Source: Bacteroidota bacterium (GTDB lineage Bacteria > Bacteroidota > Bacteroidia > Bacteroidales > Prolixibacteraceae). From it: a DNA stretch of 6,060 bases. Where the stretch lies: positions 1 through 6,060 of the forward strand of contig JAUZOB010000208.1 of assembly GCA_030706665.1 (NCBI GenBank). Direction: 5' to 3'. Shown here piece by piece: positions 1 to 6,060 of this stretch. Within the stretch, counting starts at the first letter, position 1. Each line of letters starts with the position of its first letter. Under the pieces are notes generated by a model that was not told where the DNA came from, did no database searches, and saw only the letters and a program-made list of their open reading frames with translations. The position numbers and the translations under genes were made by a program.

Positions 1-447
1 GAAACGATACTCTATACCTAACTGTTTTAGAGTCCAGGCTACAGCTTTTGATGCTCCTCCGGTTCCAAGTATCAATGCTTTTTGGTGATGGGGCTTAAGC
101 AGCGGTTTTAACGATCCTCCAAAACCATATACATCTGTATTGAATCCCTTCAGATGAAAAGAACCATCACCCTTTCTGGAAACCCTGATTGTATTTACCG
201 ATCCGATTTCATTGATTGAAGGATCGGTTTCATTTAAGAATGGAATTATTTTTTCCTTATAAGGAATGGTAACATTTAAACCTACAAGCTCTGTATTTGC
301 ATTCAAAACCTCCGGAAGCAGATCCAGATTGGGTAGTTCAAAATTTTCATAGATACACGAAAGGCATTCTTTCTCAAATTTCTCGGTAAAGAATTTTTTA
401 GAGAAAGAATGCCCTAATGGATATCCAATGAGACCATAAGTTCTCAT
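1..447 (-). CDS. aroE: Shikimate dehydrogenase (NADP+), N-terminal part, cut by window edge
   Basis: AroE reduces 3-dehydroshikimate to shikimate with NADPH in the cytoplasmic pathway to chorismate and aromatic amino acids. The frame is open from the ATG at 447 to the left edge and gives 149 residues, roughly 60% of a usual bacterial AroE of about 250. Visible motifs are the shikimate-binding YPLGHSFS loop (residues 9-16, Ser14 and Ser16), NVTIPYK (58-64) with the expected catalytic Lys64, and FNTDVYG (102-108) with the expected catalytic Asp105. The NADP-binding glycine loop LGTGGASKA (127-135) follows and starts the Rossmann domain. The C-terminal end of that domain lies outside the window. 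The start lies 18 bases after the stop of the ComA-like gene, so it is probably the third gene of that operon. No Shine-Dalgarno site precedes it, as is normal in Bacteroidota. Identification is secure. Confidence 0.96.
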   Translation of the reverse strand, partial: MRTYGLIGYPLGHSFSKKFFTEKFEKECLSCIYENFELPNLDLLPEVLNANTELVGLNVTIPYKEKIIPFLNETDPSINEIGSVNTIRVSRKGDGSFHLKGFNTDVYGFGGSLKPLLKPHHQKALILGTGGASKAVAWTLKQLGIEYRF

Positions 448-465
448 AAAGATTTATTCAGATAT

Positions 466-1236
466 TTAAAATTCGAATTTAGGACAATAATCAAGCAGAG
501 TATCTCCACGAAGGCCAATGCGAAGGGTCTCGAGCGGGATTGCTTCGGTTGGAGGAATATTCCCAAGGTTTACATTCGGACCACATTGCTGAATGAACCA
601 TACTTGTTGTTTCTTATCCGGAGCTTCCCAAATAACATTGTTAAAATCGATATTCTCTTTGATCAGGTTGATCAGATCAATATTTGCAGAACCATCGGAA
701 TTATAAATGCCCATATTCCCGCTTTCGCGAGCTTCGGCGATTACTTTCCACGATCCGGCACTTAATTCCGCTTTCATACTGGCAACCCATGCCTCATTTG
801 AGATCTCTTCTCCTTTTACCTTCGATCCGACTTCAGAGATGATTGTGAGGTCAGAAGATAGTCTACGGATAAAATCACATTTGATATCGCTTGGCATATG
901 GAGTACTCCATCGGAGACTTCGGCAAGTTCAACACCTGATTCAAGTACAAATTTACGATACTCTTCAAACATGCTTCTTAACACGAATGCTTCGAAAAGA
1001 CTACCTCCGAAATAAGGGATTAAACCAGCTTCTTTATAAAGCTTAATTTTTTCCTTCAGGTTAGGGGTGACTATTCCGGTTCCAAAACCAAGTTTAACTA
1101 AGTCTACATACTCAGCACTTGAAGAAATAAAATCTTCTGCTTCACGTAAACTCAGTCCCTTGTCCATAACCATTGTAAGGCCCTTTTGTCTTGGCTTTAC
1201 CGGTCTTTCAGGAATGAAAGGAAGATTAAAATTCAT
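466..1236 (-). CDS. comA: Phosphosulfolactate synthase, ComA family
   Basis: ComA adds sulfite to phosphoenolpyruvate to give (R)-2-phospho-3-sulfolactate, the first step of coenzyme M synthesis in methanogens. Related bacilli proteins serve sulfolactate formation in spores. The 256-residue length fits the family's single TIM barrel (about 250). The whole family signature can be followed: KPRQKGLTMVMDKG (14-27), DLVKLGFGT (45-53), the PYFGGSLFE strand, AEVSDG, SEVGSK, AEARESG, WEAPDKKQQVWFI, NVNLGNI and the C-terminal LETLRIGLRGDT. No key block is missing, so an active enzyme is likely. It has no signal peptide or membrane segment, so it should be cytoplasmic. It starts 6 bases after the TPR gene's stop and ends 18 bases before aroE. 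The family call is firm. The physiological product in this organism is unknown; a sulfonate such as sulfolactate, cysteate or a sulfonolipid precursor is inference. The symbol follows the archaeal gene. Confidence 0.9.
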   Translation of the reverse strand: MNFNLPFIPERPVKPRQKGLTMVMDKGLSLREAEDFISSSAEYVDLVKLGFGTGIVTPNLKEKIKLYKEAGLIPYFGGSLFEAFVLRSMFEEYRKFVLESGVELAEVSDGVLHMPSDIKCDFIRRLSSDLTIISEVGSKVKGEEISNEAWVASMKAELSAGSWKVIAEARESGNMGIYNSDGSANIDLINLIKENIDFNNVIWEAPDKKQQVWFIQQCGPNVNLGNIPPTEAIPLETLRIGLRGDTLLDYCPKFEF

Positions 1237-1242
1237 GATTAT

Positions 1243-2664
1243 CTAAATATGTTTGAGCGTTTTATATTGAGTAATCAGTTGATTAATAGGCTCACACTGT
1301 TTTGCATTCGGATAATACAGATACAGATCATTGTAGCTTTCAACATCGATCTTAAGTGCATCCTCCAGATACGTCATGGCATTGGCCTGATCGTTAACTT
1401 CCAGAAGATATGCTGCCAGACGACAGCTGATGAGTGTGCTTTCGCCAAACTTTAAATGAGCCTTCTTTAAAATTGTGATTGCAGTATCAATTTTCCCTCT
1501 GACACCATAAAATTCAGCCAGAAGTAACCAAAACTGAGGTTGATCTCTTGTTCCGAGAACTGATTTTGCATAATACCGCCTTGCAAGTCTTCTTTTACCC
1601 AAAGCATCGGCTGCATTGGCATAGCTCAGGTTATAAACAGGACGTCCGGGTTCTATTGTTAATGCTTTTCTGAAGAACAGATAGGCTTCTGTAAACTGTT
1701 TTTCAATGAACATTACACGTCCGGCATTATACCATGCGTCAGCTGTTTCAGGAGCCAACCGGATACATTTCTGAAAATATTTAAGTGCATCTTCAGATTT
1801 ATTCAAATTGAAAAAACATTCTCCGATATAAAGGTATGCATCCGAACAGCAAGGATCTTGTTTTATATATTCCTGGTATTCTTCAATTGCTTCCTCGTAT
1901 CGGTTTGCATTAGCCAGTGTATTTGCTTTATTGAATATTGCAGAGATAAAATCATCAGAAACAGCTAAAGCATAGTCATAAGCATCAATCGCTTTGTCGA
2001 ATTCTTCCATTTGGTTGTATACGATCCCAAGATTGTACCATGCAGTTGCTGAATACGGGTCAATGTCCAGATATTGATTGTAGTACTGAATGCTTTCTTC
2101 AGGCTTTTCATTTTTCTCAAGGCAGTAAGCTAATTCAAACAATACATTTTCATTGTCCGGATTCTCATTATATGAAAGCATGAAGTATTTTTCAGCTTCA
2201 TCCATAATGCCAACTTGTTGCCAGCTAAGACCAATCTGAAAATAGGTGTCATCGATATTTTCCCAAGAAAGTTCTATTGCCTTTTGAAAAGCATCTTCTG
2301 CTTTTTCCCTTTCTTCCTTTAAAAGGTAAATATTTCCGGCAATAAGATATACTTCTGAATTGTCAGGCTCAACATGTCTGATAAAATGTAATGTTTTTAA
2401 TGCTTCAATGTACTGTGAATCTGCAGTAAGAACAGTGGCCTTTTTAAATTGCAAAGAGATCGAAGTAGGATGCTGGGATAAGGCTCTTTTCAAGGCTTCC
2501 TTCCCGCTGTTGATGTCATCGTTTTCTACAAAGTATTCTATAATTTGTTCGAATTCGGCAACATCAAAATACAATTCTTCGCCTGCTTCAAGCATTGCCA
2601 GGTAGCGGTCAACTGTCTGCTGAATTTCATTTTCATCAAAATATTCCATAGCCCCCTGGTCCAT
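1243..2664 (-). CDS. Cytoplasmic tetratricopeptide-repeat (TPR) protein
   Basis: This 473-residue protein consists almost entirely of tandem 34-residue TPR units, from about residue 35 to 440, roughly eleven repeats. The clearest units are about 104-137, 206-239 (AWYNLGIVYNQMEEFDKAID), 274-307 and 308-341 (AWYNAGRVMFIEKQFTEAYL). TPR arrays form a superhelix that binds other proteins or peptides, so a scaffold or adaptor role is the reasonable inference. No catalytic domain, signal peptide, lipobox or membrane segment is visible, and the N-terminal 30 residues are acidic. It is the first gene of the TPR-comA-aroE cluster, with a good promoter just upstream. The start at 2664 is chosen because it lies about 15 bases after the predicted transcription start. 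An in-frame ATG at 2649 (Met6) is an alternative that would remove only five residues. The partner and exact function are unknown. Confidence 0.9.
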   Translation of the reverse strand: MDQGAMEYFDENEIQQTVDRYLAMLEAGEELYFDVAEFEQIIEYFVENDDINSGKEALKRALSQHPTSISLQFKKATVLTADSQYIEALKTLHFIRHVEPDNSEVYLIAGNIYLLKEEREKAEDAFQKAIELSWENIDDTYFQIGLSWQQVGIMDEAEKYFMLSYNENPDNENVLFELAYCLEKNEKPEESIQYYNQYLDIDPYSATAWYNLGIVYNQMEEFDKAIDAYDYALAVSDDFISAIFNKANTLANANRYEEAIEEYQEYIKQDPCCSDAYLYIGECFFNLNKSEDALKYFQKCIRLAPETADAWYNAGRVMFIEKQFTEAYLFFRKALTIEPGRPVYNLSYANAADALGKRRLARRYYAKSVLGTRDQPQFWLLLAEFYGVRGKIDTAITILKKAHLKFGESTLISCRLAAYLLEVNDQANAMTYLEDALKIDVESYNDLYLYYPNAKQCEPINQLITQYKTLKHI

Positions 2665-2684
2665 AACTTTAAATTTTAATCTGC

Positions 2685-2716
2685 CAAAATTAGTAATTTT
2701 TTAGATATAGCGCAAC
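2685..2716 (-). promoter_or_regulatory. Bacteroidota-type promoter for the TPR-comA-aroE operon
   Basis: Read on the minus strand, TAATTTTG (2692-2685) matches the Bacteroidota -7 consensus TAnnTTTG exactly. GTTG (2716-2713) lies 20 bases upstream as a -33 element, within the usual spacing of about 19-21. Transcription would start near 2679, about 15 bases before the ATG at 2664. The promoter lies in the 80-base gap after the DUF4301 gene, which also has no convincing terminator, so read-through from that gene could add to expression. Confidence 0.65.
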
Positions 2717-2744
2717 AAATCAGATTGAGATGCGTATTGTAATT

Positions 2745-4325
2745 TTATTGTATTAATTCGATCGTTTTCTTATTTGTAAGATGCTCATCCTTTAGAAGAT
2801 CGAATACTGTCTTGACCGGAGTAAATGTAATTCCCGGAACTTCAACAAATATCGTATTCCACTCGGCCATAGCGCCATTCCAAAGACCAGGCAATTCCTG
2901 TACTTTAATTACTTTACCACTCTGCGATTTTTGAGAAATGAATCCTGTTTCCGGATTGACATATTGGGTAAGATCATATTTCTTACCACGATAATCTTTA
3001 ATCGAACAAACTAAATCAACCGGATTGAAATGGCTGGCATTTTTTGCAATTAAAGCCTGCTGGGGATCATTCATGTCAATCTGAGAACTTTCTGCAATTT
3101 GCAAAGAAATAGTTCCGTCAGGATTATAAGTCCAAAAGGGGCCGCCGCCGGGATCTCCTTCATTCTTGACCATTCCGCACACTCTGAGAGGCCGGTCTAA
3201 CTTGGTCTTTAGATAAGGAATCAGTTCTTCTTTTTCAATAGAATTAAAATTCAGGGAAGGAATGATGTGTAATGTGTTTTTTAGGAATTCAACCACCTCT
3301 GTAATTAAGACATCGTCAATTTGAAACAGATTACGGATATCTAAAATTTGTTGATAATGATAAATCCTTTCTCTGATTTGAAGTAACAGTCCGGCAAGAG
3401 CTTTCTTATAACGAATCGTCTCCCCTCGAAGTGAGTCGATTGTAACATTATCGATGTTCTTGATGAAAATCAGATCAGCATCGAGTTCATTGAGGTTTTC
3501 AATCAGAGCTCCATGACCCGCAGGCCTGAAAAGGAGCGAGCCGTCTGTATTTCTGAAAAATGAATTATCGGTATTTACGGCAACGGTGTCAGTTGATGAT
3601 TTTTGTTCTGAAAAATTAATATCGAGTTTTACATCATATTTCAGTTCAAAAGCCTGACGAACAGATTCAATTTTCGCTTCAAAATCAACCTTGTGTTGGG
3701 GTGATACTGTAAGATGAATACGAATAATCCCATCGGCAGGACAGGCGTAGCTGCATGCCTCTTCCAAGTGTTCTTCAATCGGAGTTTTACTTAAAAGTCC
3801 ATAGCGATGGAATTTAAGCAATCCTTTAGGTTTGTTGCCATAATTCAAACCTTTTTCAGTCAGAAGATAATCTATAATCTCTGATTTGGTTGCGTTTTCA
3901 ATCGCTTTCCCATCTTTTGCTAAGGCAAGAGCTAAGTCTTCGTAAAAAGCAAAACAATGAAGAGAATTGAAAAACAGTTTAACCTGAGCGTATCGAGGTT
4001 CTTGTAACAGTTCCAATGCCTGTCCTTCATCTTTGTAATCTTGTCTGAAGTTATAAAGAACCTGGAACATGCGGGTCGCTGCACCGGAGGCAGGAACGAA
4101 CTTAAGAGGAATAAGCCCTTCTTTTATGCTTTGATCATAAAAAAGGCACATTTTTTCAATATCCTGCTGTTCCAGACAAATAATTCCGTCCCGAATACCG
4201 GCTGCCTTTTTTAATCTTAAAAATGGAAATCCTTTACTGAAATTTCTTAATTGTCTGTCAACTATTTCAGATGTAAGACCGTGTCGGCATATCTGTTGAA
4301 GATCATTTGGGGTAAGCATAGACAT
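2745..4325 (-). CDS. DUF4301 family protein, possibly a diverged sugar nucleotidyltransferase
   Basis: This 526-residue cytoplasmic protein matches what I recall of DUF4301, a Bacteroidota family of about this length without a settled function. KFVPASGAATRMF (75-87) resembles the nucleotide-binding GxGTRM loop of sugar-1-phosphate nucleotidyltransferases. FRPAGHGALIENLN (266-279) and FIKNIDNV (287-294) resemble the GHG and N-x-DN motifs of UDP-sugar pyrophosphorylases. A strongly conserved-looking GMVKNEGDPGGGPFW (384-398) may bind phosphate or metal. No signal peptide or membrane segment is visible. A UTP-dependent sugar-phosphate activation role is therefore plausible but is inference from motifs. 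The start is the first ATG; a second ATG two codons on (4319) is equally possible. It is separated by 80 bases from the downstream TPR gene on the same strand and is divergent from the radical SAM gene. Family confidence is high and functional confidence is low. Confidence 0.85.
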   Translation of the reverse strand: MSMLTPNDLQQICRHGLTSEIVDRQLRNFSKGFPFLRLKKAAGIRDGIICLEQQDIEKMCLFYDQSIKEGLIPLKFVPASGAATRMFQVLYNFRQDYKDEGQALELLQEPRYAQVKLFFNSLHCFAFYEDLALALAKDGKAIENATKSEIIDYLLTEKGLNYGNKPKGLLKFHRYGLLSKTPIEEHLEEACSYACPADGIIRIHLTVSPQHKVDFEAKIESVRQAFELKYDVKLDINFSEQKSSTDTVAVNTDNSFFRNTDGSLLFRPAGHGALIENLNELDADLIFIKNIDNVTIDSLRGETIRYKKALAGLLLQIRERIYHYQQILDIRNLFQIDDVLITEVVEFLKNTLHIIPSLNFNSIEKEELIPYLKTKLDRPLRVCGMVKNEGDPGGGPFWTYNPDGTISLQIAESSQIDMNDPQQALIAKNASHFNPVDLVCSIKDYRGKKYDLTQYVNPETGFISQKSQSGKVIKVQELPGLWNGAMAEWNTIFVEVPGITFTPVKTVFDLLKDEHLTNKKTIELIQ

Positions 4326-4345
4326 AGGTTTAAAGGGATTAACAC

Positions 4346-4407
4346 ATTCTTACTCCAATAAAGGTACTTAAAAGAGCGCATTATTTGTTAGCTTAATGCG
4401 TAAGAAT
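4346..4407. repeat. Nested inverted repeat in the divergent intergenic region
   Basis: Two perfect inverted repeats are nested. The outer arms are ATTCTTAC (4346-4353) and GTAAGAAT (4400-4407). The inner arms are CGCATTA (4377-4383) and TAATGCG (4394-4400) around a 10-base loop. The right arms run together as one 14-base block, while the left arms are split by 23 bases. The position upstream of both divergent genes argues against a terminator. A protein-binding site or a structured 5' region is possible. With short arms in AT-rich DNA, chance cannot be excluded for the outer pair. Confidence 0.45.
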
Positions 4408-4424
4408 TGTTAAATATTTATCAA
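4407..4424. promoter_or_regulatory. Candidate operator: AT-rich palindrome upstream of the radical SAM gene
   Basis: The 18 bases TTGTTAAATATTTATCAA are a palindrome with a single mismatched pair (4410/4421). The core TAAATATTTA (4411-4420) is perfect and is flanked by TTG and CAA. Its centre lies about 66 bases before the predicted transcription start of the radical SAM gene, a distance typical of activator sites. Nothing in the window says which regulator would bind, and AT-rich palindromes arise easily by chance. Confidence 0.3.
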
Positions 4425-4468
4425 CAGTTTAATGTCTTTTGTTATTCATTCTGATTCCTCATTTGTTA

Positions 4469-4476
4469 TATCTTTG
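4469..4476 (+). promoter_or_regulatory. Promoter -7 element (TATCTTTG) of the radical SAM gene
   Basis: TATCTTTG matches the Bacteroidota -7 consensus TAnnTTTG exactly. The -33 region (around 4445-4448) is poor: the nearest TTTG (4438-4441) is 27 bases away, which is too far. Transcription would start near 4482, 13 bases before the ATG at 4495. This element therefore decides the start codon, because the upstream in-frame ATG at 4432 would lie outside the transcript. Confidence 0.55.
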
Positions 4477-4494
4477 TGCCAGAATTCTATATTT

Positions 4495-5445
4495 ATGACA
4501 AAATCAGTGATTTATCCGTGGGGGCATGAAAAACGATACAACGATTTCCCAAGTAATTTCCGAAAGATCTTCAATGAAAGGGTTCAAAAGGTATCCATAG
4601 ACGCAGGTTTTTCCTGCCCGAACCGTGACGGGACAAAGGGGAAAGGGGGATGCACTTACTGTAATAATAAAACATTCAAGCCGGAATACTGCAACCTGAA
4701 ACAGAGTGTGGCAGAACAGGTGGAAAAAGGGATTGAGTTCTTTGCCAGAAAATACCATAACATGTTATTTTTGGCTTACTTCCAGGCTTATAGTAACACG
4801 TATGCTTCGGTAGATGTATTAAAGGAGTTATATGAAGAAGCATTAAGCCATTCTAAAATAATCGGTCTGGTTATTGCTACGCGACCGGATTGTTTGAATG
4901 ACGAGATCCTTGATTATCTGGAGGCTCTTTCAAAGAAATGCTATGTCATGGTTGAATTCGGGATTGAATCGTGTAAAGACAGTACCCTGCAGAAGATTAA
5001 CAGAGGCCATTCATTTGCCGAATCCATATATGCCCTGCAAGAAACAGCTCGGAGAGGAATACACAACTGTGCTCATGTCATACTTGGATTGCCCGGTGAA
5101 AGCAGAGAGGATATCCTTGAGCAGGCTGCAGTTTTATCTGCATTACCTGTCGAGAATGTAAAAATGCACCAGTTGCAGATTCATCATGGAACAGTAATGG
5201 CAAAACAGTATCTCGATCATCCGGAATGGTTCTTCTTATTTGAAGTAGAAGAATACATTGAGCTGGTCGTAGATTATCTTGAACGATTAAATCCTGCTAT
5301 TATCGTAGAACGTTTTGTCAGTCAGGCTCCGGCCGGAATGGTCATTGCCCCCAATTGGGGTCTCAAGAATTTTGAATTTATTGCAAAAGTGGAAAAACGA
5401 TTAAAGGAGCGCAATACCTGGCAGGGTCGGCTTTATCAGGAATGA
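4495..5445 (+). CDS. Radical SAM protein, TIGR01212 / YhcC family
   Basis: The protein belongs to the YhcC-like radical SAM family, whose reaction is not established to my knowledge. The 316-residue length fits (E. coli YhcC is about 310). The N-terminal block YPWGHEKRYNDF (7-18) is followed by the [4Fe-4S] cluster motif C41-x11-C53-x2-C56 within DAGFSCPNRDGTKGKGGCTYC. Further barrel motifs are FQAYSNTYA (96-104), IATRPDCL (127-134), VEFGIES (153-159) and HVILGLPGES (194-203). The C-terminal block RFVSQAPAGMVIAPNWGLKN spans 273-292. The protein is probably cytoplasmic. The frame extends upstream to an ATG at 4432, but I chose 4495: the extra 21 residues look unlike the family, and the -7 promoter lies inside that extension. 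It is divergent from the DUF4301 gene and overlaps the convergent histidine kinase by 10 bases. Confidence 0.92.
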   Translation: MTKSVIYPWGHEKRYNDFPSNFRKIFNERVQKVSIDAGFSCPNRDGTKGKGGCTYCNNKTFKPEYCNLKQSVAEQVEKGIEFFARKYHNMLFLAYFQAYSNTYASVDVLKELYEEALSHSKIIGLVIATRPDCLNDEILDYLEALSKKCYVMVEFGIESCKDSTLQKINRGHSFAESIYALQETARRGIHNCAHVILGLPGESREDILEQAAVLSALPVENVKMHQLQIHHGTVMAKQYLDHPEWFFLFEVEEYIELVVDYLERLNPAIIVERFVSQAPAGMVIAPNWGLKNFEFIAKVEKRLKERNTWQGRLYQE

Positions 5446-6060
5446 ACGGACGGCTTGGAAAGCTGAAGATTGAATGAGAATGAGGTTCCTTTCCGGGGCT
5501 CAGACTTAACAGTAAATGATTCACCATGTTTTTCAATAAATTCTTTGCAAAGAAGCAATCCTAATCCTGTTCCTCTTTCCATCTGAGTTCCGGGAGTAGA
5601 GCATCTGTTTTCTAATCGGAACAGGTTCTCCAGTTGTTGCTCGTCCATACCCATTCCATAATCCTTGATTGCAATATTGACCTTAGTCGTATTTTTTTGG
5701 CTAAGAATTTCAATAATCCCACCCGAATAGGAAAATTTCATTGCATTGCTGATTAAATTCCGAAACACCGTACAAAGCATGTCATAATCAGCATGTACAT
5801 ATAGGTCGGGCATGATACAGTTCTTAATTGTAATATTCTTTTCGTCCAAGTTATCCTTGTAAAGCATCATCTCTTGCGCAATAAGCCCGGCAAGCTGAAT
5901 ATCTTTTGGCTTAAACGACATATTCCCATTTTGAGATCTTGCCCATTGCAGAAGATCGATCAATAACTTAAACTGATTGTTGGCACTATCATTCAGTACA
6001 TTGATGTATTTTTTCAGCAGATCATCATCTAATTCATCATATTGAATCTTTATGATTTCC
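5436..6060 (-). CDS. Sensor histidine kinase, C-terminal part, cut by window edge
   Basis: This is the C-terminal 207 residues of a two-component histidine kinase, which autophosphorylates a histidine and passes the phosphate to a response regulator. The frame is open to the right edge; the TTG at 5963 is an internal leucine codon, not a start. Residues 1-45 of the visible part are the second helix of the dimerisation domain, ending in LLIDLLQWARSQNG, a sequence style common in Bacteroidota kinases. The HATPase domain follows with the N-box RNLISNAMKFS (100-110), G1 box DYGMGM (133-138), F-box LENLF (143-147) and G2 box GTGLGL (163-168), all intact. It ends soon after the domain at PSVHS, so it has no receiver domain. 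The phospho-accepting histidine and the sensor domains lie beyond the window, so the signal cannot be told. No response regulator gene is visible here. Confidence 0.93.
   Translation of the reverse strand, partial: EIIKIQYDELDDDLLKKYINVLNDSANNQFKLLIDLLQWARSQNGNMSFKPKDIQLAGLIAQEMMLYKDNLDEKNITIKNCIMPDLYVHADYDMLCTVFRNLISNAMKFSYSGGIIEILSQKNTTKVNIAIKDYGMGMDEQQLENLFRLENRCSTPGTQMERGTGLGLLLCKEFIEKHGESFTVKSEPRKGTSFSFNLQLSKPSVHS

Noticed and set aside
707..1015. Plus-strand open frame of 102 codons
   Set aside because: It lies wholly antisense within the well-supported comA gene and shows no recognisable motif.
1186..1455. Plus-strand open frame of 89 codons across the comA/TPR junction
   Set aside because: It is antisense to two confident genes and has low-complexity, family-less sequence.
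2360..2605. Plus-strand open frame of 81 codons
   Set aside because: It is a shadow of the TPR gene.
2649..2664. AGGGGG as a Shine-Dalgarno site for the TPR ATG at 2649
   Set aside because: It is only two bases from the ATG, too close to work, and Bacteroidota rarely rely on such sites.
2711..2734. Hairpin in the 2665-2744 gap as a terminator for the DUF4301 gene
   Set aside because: Only four terminal base pairs (CGCA/TGCG) are continuous, and no T-tract follows on the minus strand.
4359..4366. TACCTTTA (minus strand) as the -7 element of the DUF4301 gene
   Set aside because: It lacks the final G of the consensus, and no TTG lies at the right distance upstream; too weak to annotate.
4376..4401. 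CGCATTA/TAATGCG hairpin as an intrinsic terminator
   Set aside because: It lies upstream of both divergent genes, and no T-run follows on either strand.
4504..4758. Minus-strand open frame of 84 codons
   Set aside because: It is antisense to the cluster-binding region of the radical SAM gene, where codon constraint explains the open frame.
4898..5161. Plus-strand open frame of 87 codons
   Set aside because: It is an out-of-frame shadow inside the radical SAM gene.
5961..5963. TTG as start codon of the histidine kinase
   Set aside because: The frame continues open to the window edge with typical dimerisation-helix sequence, so the TTG is an internal leucine.

Overview
The window looks like chromosomal DNA from a member of the Bacteroidota, probably Bacteroidales or a relative. 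The support is AT-rich sequence, start codons preceded by A/T-rich stretches instead of Shine-Dalgarno sites, two sites matching the Bacteroidota -7 promoter consensus TAnnTTTG, a DUF4301 protein (a family I know mainly from this phylum), and a histidine kinase of a style common there. Placement below phylum is inference.

Layout. Bases 1-2664 hold a tight minus-strand cluster transcribed right to left: a TPR-repeat protein, a ComA-like phosphosulfolactate synthase, and shikimate dehydrogenase aroE, which runs off the left edge. The gaps are 7 and 18 bases or less, so they are very likely one operon, with a well-formed promoter at 2685-2716. Upstream at 2745-4325, also on the minus strand, is a DUF4301 protein whose motifs resemble UDP-sugar pyrophosphorylases. 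A 169-base divergent intergenic region (4326-4494) carries two inverted repeats and a promoter for the only plus-strand gene, a YhcC-type (TIGR01212) radical SAM protein at 4495-5445. This meets, tail to tail with a 10-base overlap, the C-terminal part of a sensor histidine kinase (5436-6060, minus), which runs off the right edge.

Function. The genes are mostly housekeeping or conserved-unknown and do not form one obvious pathway. AroE makes shikimate for aromatic amino acids. ComA would join sulfite to phosphoenolpyruvate, which is unexpected outside methanogens and sporulating bacilli and is the most interesting biochemical point here. The TPR protein is probably a cytoplasmic scaffold. The kinase is a signalling protein whose sensor part lies outside the window.

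I see no mobile element, CRISPR array, tRNA, rRNA or convincing intrinsic terminator, and no clear evidence of a new multi-gene system. The best leads are the bacterial ComA in an aroE operon, the possible sugar-nucleotidyltransferase identity of DUF4301, and the structured divergent promoter region.
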